NCBI GenBank assembly: GCA_946410525.1
Contig: CAMKAQ010000030.1
Coordinates: forward strand, 1 to 8,205
Length of the DNA: 8,205 bases
Direction of reading: 5' to 3'
From: an uncultured Caryophanales bacterium
GTDB lineage: Bacteria > Bacillota_I > Bacilli_A > RFN20 > CAG-826
The translations under genes were made by a program, and so were the position numbers. Under the pieces are notes generated by a model, which saw nothing but the letters and a program-made list of their open reading frames with translations, ran no database searches and had not been told where the DNA came from. Positions 1 to 5,554 of this stretch are shown in pieces; the first letter of the stretch is position 1, and the number at the start of each line of letters is the position of its first letter.

Positions 1-79
1 AACCGTTAGTCGGATCAGTAGAGCAGCCCGAAAGGACCATCGACAAGACTGGAACAAGAATGAGTTTTTTGAGTTTCAT
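1..79 (-). CDS. Lipoprotein, N-terminal fragment (gene runs off the left edge)
   Basis: The minus strand from position 79 reads MKLKKLILVPVLSMVLSGC followed by STDPTNG before the window ends. This is a textbook lipoprotein signal peptide: a Lys-rich n-region (K2, K4, K5), a hydrophobic core, and a lipobox L-S-G-C with the modified cysteine at residue 19. The mature protein would be anchored to the outer face of the membrane by a diacylglyceryl group. The start is well supported by AGGAGG at 92-87, seven bases before the ATG. Only 26 codons are visible, so the function (binding protein, enzyme, other) cannot be told. It lies downstream of the tRNA-Thr terminator on the same strand and so probably has its own promoter. 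Confidence 0.85.
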   Translation of the reverse strand, partial: MKLKKLILVPVLSMVLSGCSTDPTNG

Positions 80-144
80 AACCTCTCCTCCTACTAACTA
101 GACGATTGATATACCTAAAATCGCTAAAAAGTGATTTGAAACAT

Positions 145-172
145 AATCTAGGTGCTTTATTGAATTTGTCAC
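145..172 (-). promoter_or_regulatory. Possible promoter of the lipoprotein gene
   Basis: On the minus strand GTGACA (172-167) is followed after 16 bases by TAGATT (150-145). They match the -35 and -10 consensus at five and four of six positions. This would give a leader of about 58 bases before the lipoprotein ATG. The match is moderate and other AT-rich hexamers lie nearby, so the exact site is uncertain. Confidence 0.35.
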
Positions 173-183
173 GAATTATTTAT

Positions 184-209
184 AAAAAACCCACCTTTTT
201 GGTGGGTTT
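184..209 (-). terminator. Rho-independent terminator after tRNA-Thr
   Basis: A perfect 9-bp stem, AAACCCACC (187-195) with GGTGGGTTT (201-209) around a five-base loop, is followed on the minus strand by a run of six T (189-184, partly in the stem). It sits about ten bases after the tRNA 3' end, exactly where the tRNA transcript should stop. The plus strand is also T-rich after the stem (GTTCTTT), but nothing on that strand needs terminating here. Confidence 0.85.
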
Positions 210-219
210 GTTCTTTAGT

Positions 220-295
220 TGGTGCCGACTACAGGAATTGAACCCGTAACCTACTGATTACGATTCAGTTGCTCTGCCAATTGAGCTAAGTCGGC
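220..295 (-). tRNA. tRNA-Thr (anticodon CGT)
   Basis: The minus strand folds into a complete 76-base cloverleaf. The acceptor stem GCCGACT (295-289) pairs with AGTCGGC, followed by discriminator A and an encoded CCA (222-220). The D stem is GCTC/GAGC with GG in the loop. The anticodon stem ACTGA/TCAGT encloses loop ATCGTAA, with anticodon CGT at 262-260, which reads the Thr codon ACG. The T stem ACGGG/CCTGT (one G-T pair) encloses TTCAATT. Anticodon and overall sequence fit tRNA-Thr. CGT is the dedicated reader of ACG and usually accompanies TGT and GGT isoacceptors elsewhere in a genome. Confidence 0.95.
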
Positions 296-305
296 ACGTG
301 AAGTA

Positions 306-334
306 AATATAGCCCTTGGGCCTATTCTTAGCAA
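306..334 (-). promoter_or_regulatory. Promoter of tRNA-Thr
   Basis: TTGCTA (334-329) and TATATT (311-306) are separated by exactly 17 bases, and the -10 ends ten bases before the first base of the mature tRNA. A sigma-70/SigA-type promoter in this position fits independent tRNA transcription with a very short 5' leader. The spacer also contains an interrupted hairpin (ATAG-CCC with GGG-CTAT), which could slightly hinder read-through from the membrane-protein gene that ends at 339. Confidence 0.65.
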
Positions 335-338
335 CACA

Positions 339-992
339 TTAATCTCTGAGACGAAGGATTGTGAAATAGGCGCTTATGGCGATGAAGATGGTCGCGGTCG
401 GCTCGATGAAGTATAAGACGTATTCCACGAGGGCGGTGGTTATCGTTACGCCTTGCTCTGCTGCCGACAAGAAATAGAAAGGAATGAGGGCGCCATTGGC
501 CAAAACAGCCATGATGGTGAAGACCAAACACCAATTACGGACCGTCTCATAGGTGGTCGATCTTCCTAGCATCTGGTAGCTACGGAATTTGATATAGGTC
601 ATAAGACCGCTTAAGAAAGCAAGAGCGGAAAAAGCAAGGAAGAGTATCGCCAAGATGATGTAGGCGGTATTCCCACTCAAAAACAACGGGACCGAATCGA
701 AAACGTTTTGGATGAGGAAAAGTCCGAAATCAAAGAGGGTATAGAAGACAAATATCATAAACCCTCTATAGGCGATGGTCGTTCCTCTGATATTGCCGGT
801 TAGAAGGTAGTAATAGGCAATGAGAACGAAGATGTAGCTGATGATGGTTAGGATGTCTGGCGATTCAATGTTTTGAACGAGATAGAGAACGAAAGCGGTG
901 ATTTGGCAAGCCACACCAAGGAGAGCGAAAAGGATGGCGAAGAATTTCTTGTAGCCGTATCTGAGTCTGTTTTTAAATGCGTAGAAGTTCAT
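339..992 (-). CDS. Six-helix integral membrane protein of unknown function
   Basis: The 217-residue product is almost entirely hydrophobic. I place membrane helices at about residues 17-39, 47-65, 76-96, 108-134, 152-176 and 184-211, with Arg/Lys clusters at the N-terminus (K8, R9, R11, K15, K16) and between helices 4 and 5. There is no signal peptide and no recognised catalytic or transporter motif. Its ATG follows the TAA of the Memo/AMMECR1 fusion gene after one base, and its SD-like GAGG lies inside the end of that gene, so the two should be co-transcribed and perhaps translationally coupled. The pairing suggests a functional link with that protein, but nothing in the sequence states what it is. 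I do not recognise the family. Confidence 0.85.
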   Translation of the reverse strand: MNFYAFKNRLRYGYKKFFAILFALLGVACQITAFVLYLVQNIESPDILTIISYIFVLIAYYYLLTGNIRGTTIAYRGFMIFVFYTLFDFGLFLIQNVFDSVPLFLSGNTAYIILAILFLAFSALAFLSGLMTYIKFRSYQMLGRSTTYETVRNWCLVFTIMAVLANGALIPFYFLSAAEQGVTITTALVEYVLYFIEPTATIFIAISAYFTILRLRD

Positions 993-993
993 G

Positions 994-2379
994 TTATTGG
1001 TGCCTCTTCACTTCGAATCTGTATAGGGTGATTTCCTCATCATCCTCAATGCCTGCCTTTTTCCTAGCGACGTCGATTTGCTGATCAGGCGTCTCAATTC
1101 CCGAAAGCCCTGGGAGGACGACTCCTTTTCTGTCGCCGTTCTCAACGATGATGCCATACTTTGTGACATCAAGGTCCATGACGCTCAGAATCGGGATCGG
1201 GTTCGTAAGGACATCGACGACGATCTTAAGATATGGGAATTCGCTTTTCTTGATTGGGCTGAAACGAGGGTCGCAGGTTGCTGCGCTTACAGCGTTATGG
1301 GCGATCTCTTGGCCAAGGTTCTCTTTGAGAGGCTTCACTGAGCCAAGGCAGCCACGGAGTTCGCCATGCTCATAGATGGTGACGAAGACCCCTGCTTTCG
1401 TCTTGAGGAAGTTGTCTGGGAGGATCTCTTCCATCGGAGGAAGCTTCTTGGTTTTGATGTATGTCTCTATGCACTGCCTCGCCCATTTGACATAGAGGTC
1501 GCTTTTTTCGGTGTGCTCATTGATGGAGAACTCTTCCTTTGAGCAATAGAGCTCATAGAAGGCTCTCGAAGCATCAAAGCCTAGGGCTTCGATCTTAGCG
1601 ACAAGATATCCTATGCCAAAAGGGGCCTCATGGGAAAGGATTGTGCTCTTGATTTCTTCGCGGTCAAGCATGCCAGCAAGGACAAGGATGGAGCGGTGTC
1701 CGCATTCCTTGGCTTTAGAGATGAGGGAACGGTCCATCGAAAGAAGGAGACCAAAGTTCCCTGTTTCGATGATTTTCTGCATCATCTCGTCATAACGAGG
1801 GCCTTCGATACGGAACCCATAAGGACCATCCGCACGTTGGCAATGCGAGAGGTCAGCGCTAGCAATAACGACAATCTTCTTTTGACTATTCGCAAAGACG
1901 TTGCCAAGCATTTGACCATAACGGTAATGCTCTAGAAGAGGGAATCCGCTTAAGCCTAAACGAACCGCTTTGAAGTTGCGGTAAAAACGGTTGATGTAAT
2001 ATAGCGGGACCAAAGTTCCGTGGTCAGACAAGTTGTCGCTTCCGGCTGATGGGCCTGCCGCGATTTTATTTTGAGAAGCAGCGTCAGCGATTTCTTTGAC
2101 AAGCTCGCGGTCATAGAAAATGCGGAAGTTCAAGCCTGGAACGCCATACGCCGAGAAGTTCCCAATGCCCACTTCGCCATCGGCGATCGGGAAGAAATCC
2201 CTATAGGCTTCCGAGTGAGGCGAAATGAAAACGATGGTGTCAGGTTCGAGGGCGGCGATCTCTTTGGCGACAGCGATTAAAGAGGCGACCGTTTTCTCAG
2301 CGGCCTTCTCTTTTCCGCGCCCCACTTCCGGCACGCAAAAGGGTGGATGAGGCAAAATGTAGGAACCTATAATCGGCAT
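994..2379 (-). CDS. amrA: Memo/LigB-like domain fused to AMMECR1 (AmmeMemoRadiSam system protein A, long form)
   Basis: A 461-residue two-domain cytosolic protein. The N-terminal part (about 1-265) looks like the Memo / class III extradiol dioxygenase (LigB) fold: LPHPP with H11, SPHS with H55, DHGTLVPL with H120, DLSH with H179 and ECGH at 225-228, histidines of the kind that bind a metal in this fold. The C-terminal part (about 285-460) is an AMMECR1 domain with its signature LRGCLG at 341-346. Both domains belong to the AmmeMemoRadiSam set, usually found with a radical SAM enzyme; the set has no settled biochemical role that I can cite. No radical SAM gene is in this window. It is first in an operon with the membrane protein at 339-992 and divergent from a TetR regulator. 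The start at MPIIGSYILPHPP fits the family's usual beginning but has no SD; TATAAT lies seven bases upstream. Confidence 0.9.
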   Translation of the reverse strand: MPIIGSYILPHPPFCVPEVGRGKEKAAEKTVASLIAVAKEIAALEPDTIVFISPHSEAYRDFFPIADGEVGIGNFSAYGVPGLNFRIFYDRELVKEIADAASQNKIAAGPSAGSDNLSDHGTLVPLYYINRFYRNFKAVRLGLSGFPLLEHYRYGQMLGNVFANSQKKIVVIASADLSHCQRADGPYGFRIEGPRYDEMMQKIIETGNFGLLLSMDRSLISKAKECGHRSILVLAGMLDREEIKSTILSHEAPFGIGYLVAKIEALGFDASRAFYELYCSKEEFSINEHTEKSDLYVKWARQCIETYIKTKKLPPMEEILPDNFLKTKAGVFVTIYEHGELRGCLGSVKPLKENLGQEIAHNAVSAATCDPRFSPIKKSEFPYLKIVVDVLTNPIPILSVMDLDVTKYGIIVENGDRKGVVLPGLSGIETPDQQIDVARKKAGIEDDEEITLYRFEVKRHQ

Positions 2380-2386
2380 ATTGCCA

Positions 2387-2392
2387 ATTATA
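2387..2392 (-). promoter_or_regulatory. -10 element directly before the amrA start
   Basis: A perfect TATAAT (2392-2387, minus strand), preceded by TTTGC, ends seven bases before the amrA ATG. Transcription would begin at or within a base or two of the start codon. No good -35 is present at the expected distance (AAACAA at 2415-2410). No purine-rich SD is found between it and the ATG. Confidence 0.5.
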
Positions 2393-2528
2393 TAGCAAAG
2401 AGAAACCTTTTGTTTGAGAGTTTGGCCTAGAGGTTCTCGTTTTTGAGTAATTCCAACATTTTATAGCATTAACTTTTTTCGATATTTATCACATATAGCG
2501 GTCACTTTTTTATAATTTTTGTACTTCG

Positions 2529-2536
2529 TGTATACA
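2529..2536. promoter_or_regulatory. Candidate operator palindrome in the tetR-amrA intergenic region
   Basis: TGTATACA is a perfect 8-base palindrome located six bases upstream of the tetR -35 element, in the 212-base region between the divergent tetR and amrA genes. TetR-family proteins bind palindromes, usually longer ones, and often act on their own and the divergent promoter. The short core makes chance occurrence quite possible. Confidence 0.25.
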
Positions 2537-2542
2537 TAAGTA

Positions 2543-2570
2543 TTGAAAAAAGCGAAAACATTGTTTTAAT
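2543..2570 (+). promoter_or_regulatory. Promoter of the TetR-family gene
   Basis: TTGAAA (2543-2548) and TTTAAT (2565-2570) are separated by 16 bases and each match the consensus at five of six positions. The expected start point is near 2577, just before the SD AGGAG at 2581-2585 and the ATG at 2592, giving a leader of about 15 bases. Confidence 0.55.
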
Positions 2571-2591
2571 AAAAATCGACAGGAGATCGCT

Positions 2592-3158
2592 ATGAAGAAA
2601 AAGGAAACCAAATCAGGGAAGAAAACCCGTTTGCAGAAGAACTTCCAGCAAACCGTTTTGAAGTTCTACCGCAAAAAGAACGTCGACGAGATTACGATCA
2701 ACGAGGTTTGCAAGAAGCTTGGAGTTCCTCGTTCATCCTTCTACTACCACTACAAAACGATCCGCGATGTCGTCGCTGAGATCCAAAGCGACTTCCTTAA
2801 GAGCAACAGGAACGCTTTAGCGGCCATCAAATTGACCGGAAACGAGAAAGTTGACTTTGTCAATTGCTTCGAAGCCGTCATAACGATAACCAAAAACAAC
2901 GAGAACCTAGTCAGAGCCTTCGCTAACGAAAGATACGATTCCGAATTCTTGCGCTCATGGGCCAAAGCCATCTCCGAAGGATTCTCCAAAGAAGCGGGAC
3001 ATCGTGAACGCGTCATCGCCTTCCTTACCATCTTCGGCATCGGCGATTACCTCAACAAAGGCGTCTCCCTCAATTCCTTCGATTCCGAAGCGGCCTACGA
3101 AGTGGCTTCCCGCATCTACGACATCAAAGCAGAATTCTATTCAGCATTAACCAAATAA
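2592..3158 (+). CDS. TetR/AcrR-family transcriptional regulator
   Basis: The 188-residue length is typical of TetR proteins. A Lys-rich N-terminus (residues 1-12) precedes a helix-turn-helix domain at about 13-60: a first helix around FQQTVLKFYRKK, then ITINEVCKKLGV, then the recognition segment PRSSFYYHYKTIRDVV, with the aromatic YYHY typical of the family. The rest (about 65-188) is helical and divergent, as expected for the ligand/dimer domain, so the inducer is unknown. AGGAG six bases before the ATG supports this start. It is divergent from the amrA operon, making that operon and tetR itself the likeliest targets. Its own terminator seems to be the hairpin just before hslO. Confidence 0.88.
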   Translation: MKKKETKSGKKTRLQKNFQQTVLKFYRKKNVDEITINEVCKKLGVPRSSFYYHYKTIRDVVAEIQSDFLKSNRNALAAIKLTGNEKVDFVNCFEAVITITKNNENLVRAFANERYDSEFLRSWAKAISEGFSKEAGHRERVIAFLTIFGIGDYLNKGVSLNSFDSEAAYEVASRIYDIKAEFYSALTK

Positions 3159-3175
3159 TAGACAGCGATTATTTG

Positions 3176-3184
3176 TGCTATGAT
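3176..3184 (+). promoter_or_regulatory. Extended -10 promoter of hslO
   Basis: TGTGCTATGAT (3174-3184) combines a TRTG-type extended -10 with a -10 hexamer TATGAT (3179-3184) that matches five of six consensus bases. Such promoters need little -35; none is clear (TAGACA at 3159-3164 is too close). Transcription would start near 3191, leaving about 31 bases before the hslO ATG. Confidence 0.55.
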
Positions 3185-3218
3185 TAAAGGTGAAACCAAA
3201 GGTTTTGCCTTTTTTTGA
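3180..3218 (+). other. Possible 12-codon upstream ORF before hslO
   Basis: An ATG at 3180 opens a reading frame MIKGETKGFAFF ending in TGA at 3216-3218, four bases before the hslO ATG and in the same frame. It spans both hairpins of the leader. It could be a leader peptide coupled to hslO translation only if the transcript starts upstream of 3180 (for example by read-through from tetR), because the ATG lies inside the proposed -10. No SD is visible. Chance is a fair alternative. Confidence 0.2.
3193..3216 (+). terminator. Weak intrinsic terminator with a competing hairpin, tetR-hslO gap
   Basis: AAAGG (3198-3202) pairs with CCTTT (3208-3212) around a five-base loop, and T continues to 3216, which is a small intrinsic terminator well placed to end tetR. 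The same GG can instead pair in AAACC (3193-3197) with GGTTT (3201-3205), a mutually exclusive hairpin. If hslO is transcribed from the promoter at 3176-3184, both structures lie in its own leader. The stems are only five base pairs, so efficiency is doubtful. Confidence 0.4.
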
Positions 3219-3221
3219 TTT

Positions 3222-4127
3222 ATGAAGAGATACAAAGATTACATGATTCGCGGCCAAGACAAAGATGGCCAAGTGAGGTTCTTCGCGATCACAACCAAGA
3301 GCCTTGTCGAGAAGAAAAGAAAAGCTCAGAATTACTCCCCTATCGCAACTGCCGCTATCGGCAGGCTTATGAGCGCGGCCCTCATGATGGGCTCGATGCT
3401 CAAAAACGAAGACGAGAGAGTCGCAATCCAAATCAAAGGCGAAGGCCCTATGGGTGGACTTGTCGCTTCTTCTAACTGCAAAGGCACCGTCAAAGGCTAT
3501 GTCGAGAACCCAACCGTTGTTCTTCCACCAAACGAATACGGTCATTTGGCTGTCGGTGATGCCATCACCCCAGGGAAGATGACCGTTATCCATTACTCGG
3601 ATTTAGGTGAGCCACACGTGACCACTTTGGATTTGGTTAGCGGGGAGATCGGAGATGACCTTTCTTACTACTTCGGCCAAAGCGAACAAACCCCATCGAT
3701 CGTCGGTGTTGGTGTTTCTTTTAGGAAAGACGTCCATGTCAAAGCGGCCGGCGGTTTCATCGTCCAGCTTCTCCCTGGCGCCAAAGAGGAAGTCATTTCC
3801 CGCTTAGAGCAAAACGTCATCGCCATGAAATCCGTAAGCGAGATCCTCAAAGCCAATAAGAACGATCCAGAAGCCTTAATCAAGATGGCCCTCAAGGGCT
3901 TTGATTATGAGGTTGATGGAACCTTAGACGTCAAATTCCGCTGCGGCTGCTCCAAAAAGAAGAGCCGCAAGATACTTTCTTCGTTAACCCTTCATGACCT
4001 CGAAGCCATCAAGAAAGAAGGCAAGGGAACATCTGTTTCATGCGGGTTTTGCGGGAGAAATTACGATTTTTCACCTGAAGAAGTCGCTCAAATTGCCGAA
4101 GAGAAGCTTAATAAGCGCATAAAATAA
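3222..4127 (+). CDS. hslO: Hsp33, redox-regulated molecular chaperone
   Basis: At 301 residues this is a full-length Hsp33, a cytosolic holdase that binds unfolding proteins when oxidative stress opens its zinc site. The N-terminal core (about 5-230) shows family blocks: RAMSA-type helix at 48-60, IKGEGPMGGLVA (71-82), GYVENP (92-97), VSGEIGDDLSYYF (139-151) and AAGGFIVQLLPG (175-186). The redox switch at the C-terminus is complete: C241-G-C243 and C274-G-F-C277, the four zinc-binding cysteines in the CxC...CxxC arrangement. The ATG at 3222 begins four residues earlier than in Bacillus Hsp33 by my alignment. It has no SD, unlike tetR and the Nudix gene, and an alternative ATG at 3243 would remove seven residues. 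The 39-base gap to the next gene leaves read-through possible. Confidence 0.95.
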   Translation: MKRYKDYMIRGQDKDGQVRFFAITTKSLVEKKRKAQNYSPIATAAIGRLMSAALMMGSMLKNEDERVAIQIKGEGPMGGLVASSNCKGTVKGYVENPTVVLPPNEYGHLAVGDAITPGKMTVIHYSDLGEPHVTTLDLVSGEIGDDLSYYFGQSEQTPSIVGVGVSFRKDVHVKAAGGFIVQLLPGAKEEVISRLEQNVIAMKSVSEILKANKNDPEALIKMALKGFDYEVDGTLDVKFRCGCSKKKSRKILSSLTLHDLEAIKKEGKGTSVSCGFCGRNYDFSPEEVAQIAEEKLNKRIK

Positions 4128-4131
4128 AAAC

Positions 4132-4146
4132 TTCCTATCTTAGGAA
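4132..4146 (+). repeat. Inverted repeat TTCCTA-TCT-TAGGAA after hslO
   Basis: A perfect 6-bp stem with a three-base centre lies five bases after the hslO stop. On the plus strand no T-run follows (AAGTATTT), so it is a poor plus-strand terminator. On the minus strand it is followed by GTTTTTATTTT, which looks terminator-like, yet no minus-strand gene needs it. It may be an mRNA 3' stabilising hairpin or part of an operator with the palindrome at 4148-4160. Confidence 0.4.
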
Positions 4147-4147
4147 A

Positions 4148-4160
4148 AGTATTTAATACT
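4148..4160. promoter_or_regulatory. 13-bp palindrome AGTATTTAATACT before the 259-residue gene
   Basis: Perfect 6-1-6 inverted repeat immediately upstream of TGTGCTATGA and seven bases before the start codon at 4167. Its centre contains TTTAAT (4152-4157), the same -10-like hexamer used in the tetR promoter and found nine bases before the ATG at 6136. A repressor bound here would cover the promoter, so it is a plausible operator. An RNA hairpin is unlikely because the loop would be a single base. Confidence 0.4.
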
Positions 4161-4166
4161 TGTGCT

Positions 4167-4946
4167 ATGAATATCCCATACGAATGGATTGATGCCTCGA
4201 GCAAATCCCCAGGCTTAATGGAATTTAGACCATCCTCAGAAAGAGGCCTTCGTTTTTCCATGAACCCAAAGCGCATGGCCTCGATGATTGCCCATAACAA
4301 CACCAGAAGCCAGACCGACTTCTACGTCCAGCCGGCGAAGAACGGACTCAACATCGTTTTCGGCGAAGGCGGAGCAATGATTCTCCTTTCCATCAGCGAC
4401 ACCGACATGTCGATCAACTTCTTCCACAATGGCAAATTCACCGGAAGATCGGTTGTTTTCCCAAATGGCAAAAGAGCCTACTGCATGGATGGCAACGCCA
4501 AGGTCAAAAGATGGAAAGAACCAGTCATCCTTTCTTACACAAGCCCAGTGATGAAGATGCACTTCTTCCCAAGAAGCTCAATCGAACTCATCAAAGAGAC
4601 CCCTACCACCATCACATACCGTTCTTTAGAACCTGTCGACAAAGTCTACCTTGAAGCTTTCATGGGTGAAGCCGAGATGGCCATCCGCTTCAGAGACAAA
4701 ACAGGTAAAGACGAATTCATCGTCAATAACGAAAGCAAAAATGGCAGAGAATTTTTAACGATCAGAGATCTCTCAAACATTAATGCTGGCTATTTCGAAT
4801 ATAGGCCAATCGAGCACACCTTATCTTTCTTCGATAAGCAATCAGGGTTCATCCTTGAAACGAGAGGACACATGAAACTGACCCGCGTCGATATGACCAC
4901 CAAGGCGGAGACAGTCACCGACCTTGGCAACCTCTTGGAGTTATAA
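4167..4946 (+). CDS. Uncharacterised cytosolic protein, 259 residues
   Basis: I do not recognise this protein. It has no signal peptide, no membrane helix and no obvious cofactor motif. The sequence alternates short hydrophobic and charged stretches (for example LNIVF, MILLSI, PVILSYTS, TITYRSL, MAIRFR, HTLSFF, FILETRGHMKLTRV), which suggests a mostly beta-sheet fold such as a sandwich or barrel. It ends two bases before the Nudix hydrolase gene, so the two are almost certainly one operon and may share substrate or pathway. The start at 4167 has no SD and overlaps a TGTGCTATGA element; an internal ATG at 4218 (codon 18) would be the first in-frame start if that element is the -10. Codon use of the first 17 codons looks coding, so I keep 4167. 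Confidence 0.75.
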   Translation: MNIPYEWIDASSKSPGLMEFRPSSERGLRFSMNPKRMASMIAHNNTRSQTDFYVQPAKNGLNIVFGEGGAMILLSISDTDMSINFFHNGKFTGRSVVFPNGKRAYCMDGNAKVKRWKEPVILSYTSPVMKMHFFPRSSIELIKETPTTITYRSLEPVDKVYLEAFMGEAEMAIRFRDKTGKDEFIVNNESKNGREFLTIRDLSNINAGYFEYRPIEHTLSFFDKQSGFILETRGHMKLTRVDMTTKAETVTDLGNLLEL

Positions 4947-4948
4947 CC

Positions 4949-5554
4949 ATGGAGTGGAAAGTCAAAAAAGTTGTTCAAGAGACTTCCCACTCTTTTTTGA
5001 ATTTCGTCACCGTCACTTATGACGTTACGAAAATCGATGGGACCCATTATGACTACGAATACTTCATGGCAACCCGCCATGACAAAGACCATATCCTTCC
5101 TTTGACCAAGGATTATTCAAGGCCTGATGGAGTTACCATTCCTCTCTACTATGTAGATGAGGAAGGAAAGGTTTCCATCCTTCTTACTTCCCAGTTTAGA
5201 CCTGCCGTTGGAAGAAGGGTCACATCGATCCCTGCTGGACTTCTTGATGAAGGCGATACCGACATCTTAGAAGCAGCGAAAAGAGAAGCTCTCGAAGAAG
5301 CGGGAGCAGTCATCACCGATTTAGAGGTGTTGGCCCCTAACGGCACCACATCTTCTGGACTTAGCGATGAGACCAATGCGGTTGTACTAGGAAGAATCGT
5401 TTCATTTAAAGAAAAGAACCTCGAGGCTTTTGAGGATATCGACTCGAGGCTCTATAGTCTTGATGAGGTTAAGGAGATGCTTAAGGACGATAAGTATTTC
5501 TTCGCCTTAAACGTCAGGCTGATGCTTCTTTATCTCCTTGAGAGATTCAAATAA
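4949..5554 (+). CDS. Nudix hydrolase, ADP-ribose pyrophosphatase type
   Basis: The 201-residue length and layout fit the ADP-ribose pyrophosphatase branch of the Nudix family, which cleaves nucleoside diphosphate-linked compounds such as ADP-ribose to AMP and a sugar phosphate using divalent metal. A beta-rich N-terminus (1-65) precedes SQFRPAVGRRVTSIPAG (81-97), the Nudix helix with REALEEAG at 112-119 (metal-binding E113, E116, E117), and SSGLSDE (135-141), the segment that in ADP-ribose enzymes reads PGxSDE. The spacing from the Nudix-box glycine G97 to R112 is one residue longer than the canonical GX5EX7RE, and the first motif glutamate is replaced by D103/T104. GGAG at 4937-4940 before the ATG supports the start. 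The substrate cannot be fixed from sequence; a nucleoside triphosphate or coenzyme is possible. Confidence 0.88.
   Translation: MEWKVKKVVQETSHSFLNFVTVTYDVTKIDGTHYDYEYFMATRHDKDHILPLTKDYSRPDGVTIPLYYVDEEGKVSILLTSQFRPAVGRRVTSIPAGLLDEGDTDILEAAKREALEEAGAVITDLEVLAPNGTTSSGLSDETNAVVLGRIVSFKEKNLEAFEDIDSRLYSLDEVKEMLKDDKYFFALNVRLMLLYLLERFK

Noticed and set aside
1630..1935. Open frame of 101 codons on the plus strand opposite amrA
   Set aside because: The opposite strand encodes the conserved Memo/LigB domain; the translated frame resembles no protein family.
3180..3221. Hsp33 beginning at 3180 with TGA read as Trp (Mycoplasma code)
   Set aside because: About twenty Trp residues in the window are all TGG, no conserved protein is interrupted by TGA, and the extension does not resemble Hsp33 N-termini.
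3147..3593. Open frame of 148 codons on the minus strand opposite hslO
   Set aside because: Lies over the conserved Hsp33 core and has no SD or recognisable motif; it arises from codon composition of hslO.
4236..4562. Open frame of 108 codons on the minus strand opposite the 259-residue gene
   Set aside because: No SD or promoter, and it would disrupt the Nudix operon logic; the plus-strand gene has better codon use and tight spacing to the Nudix gene.
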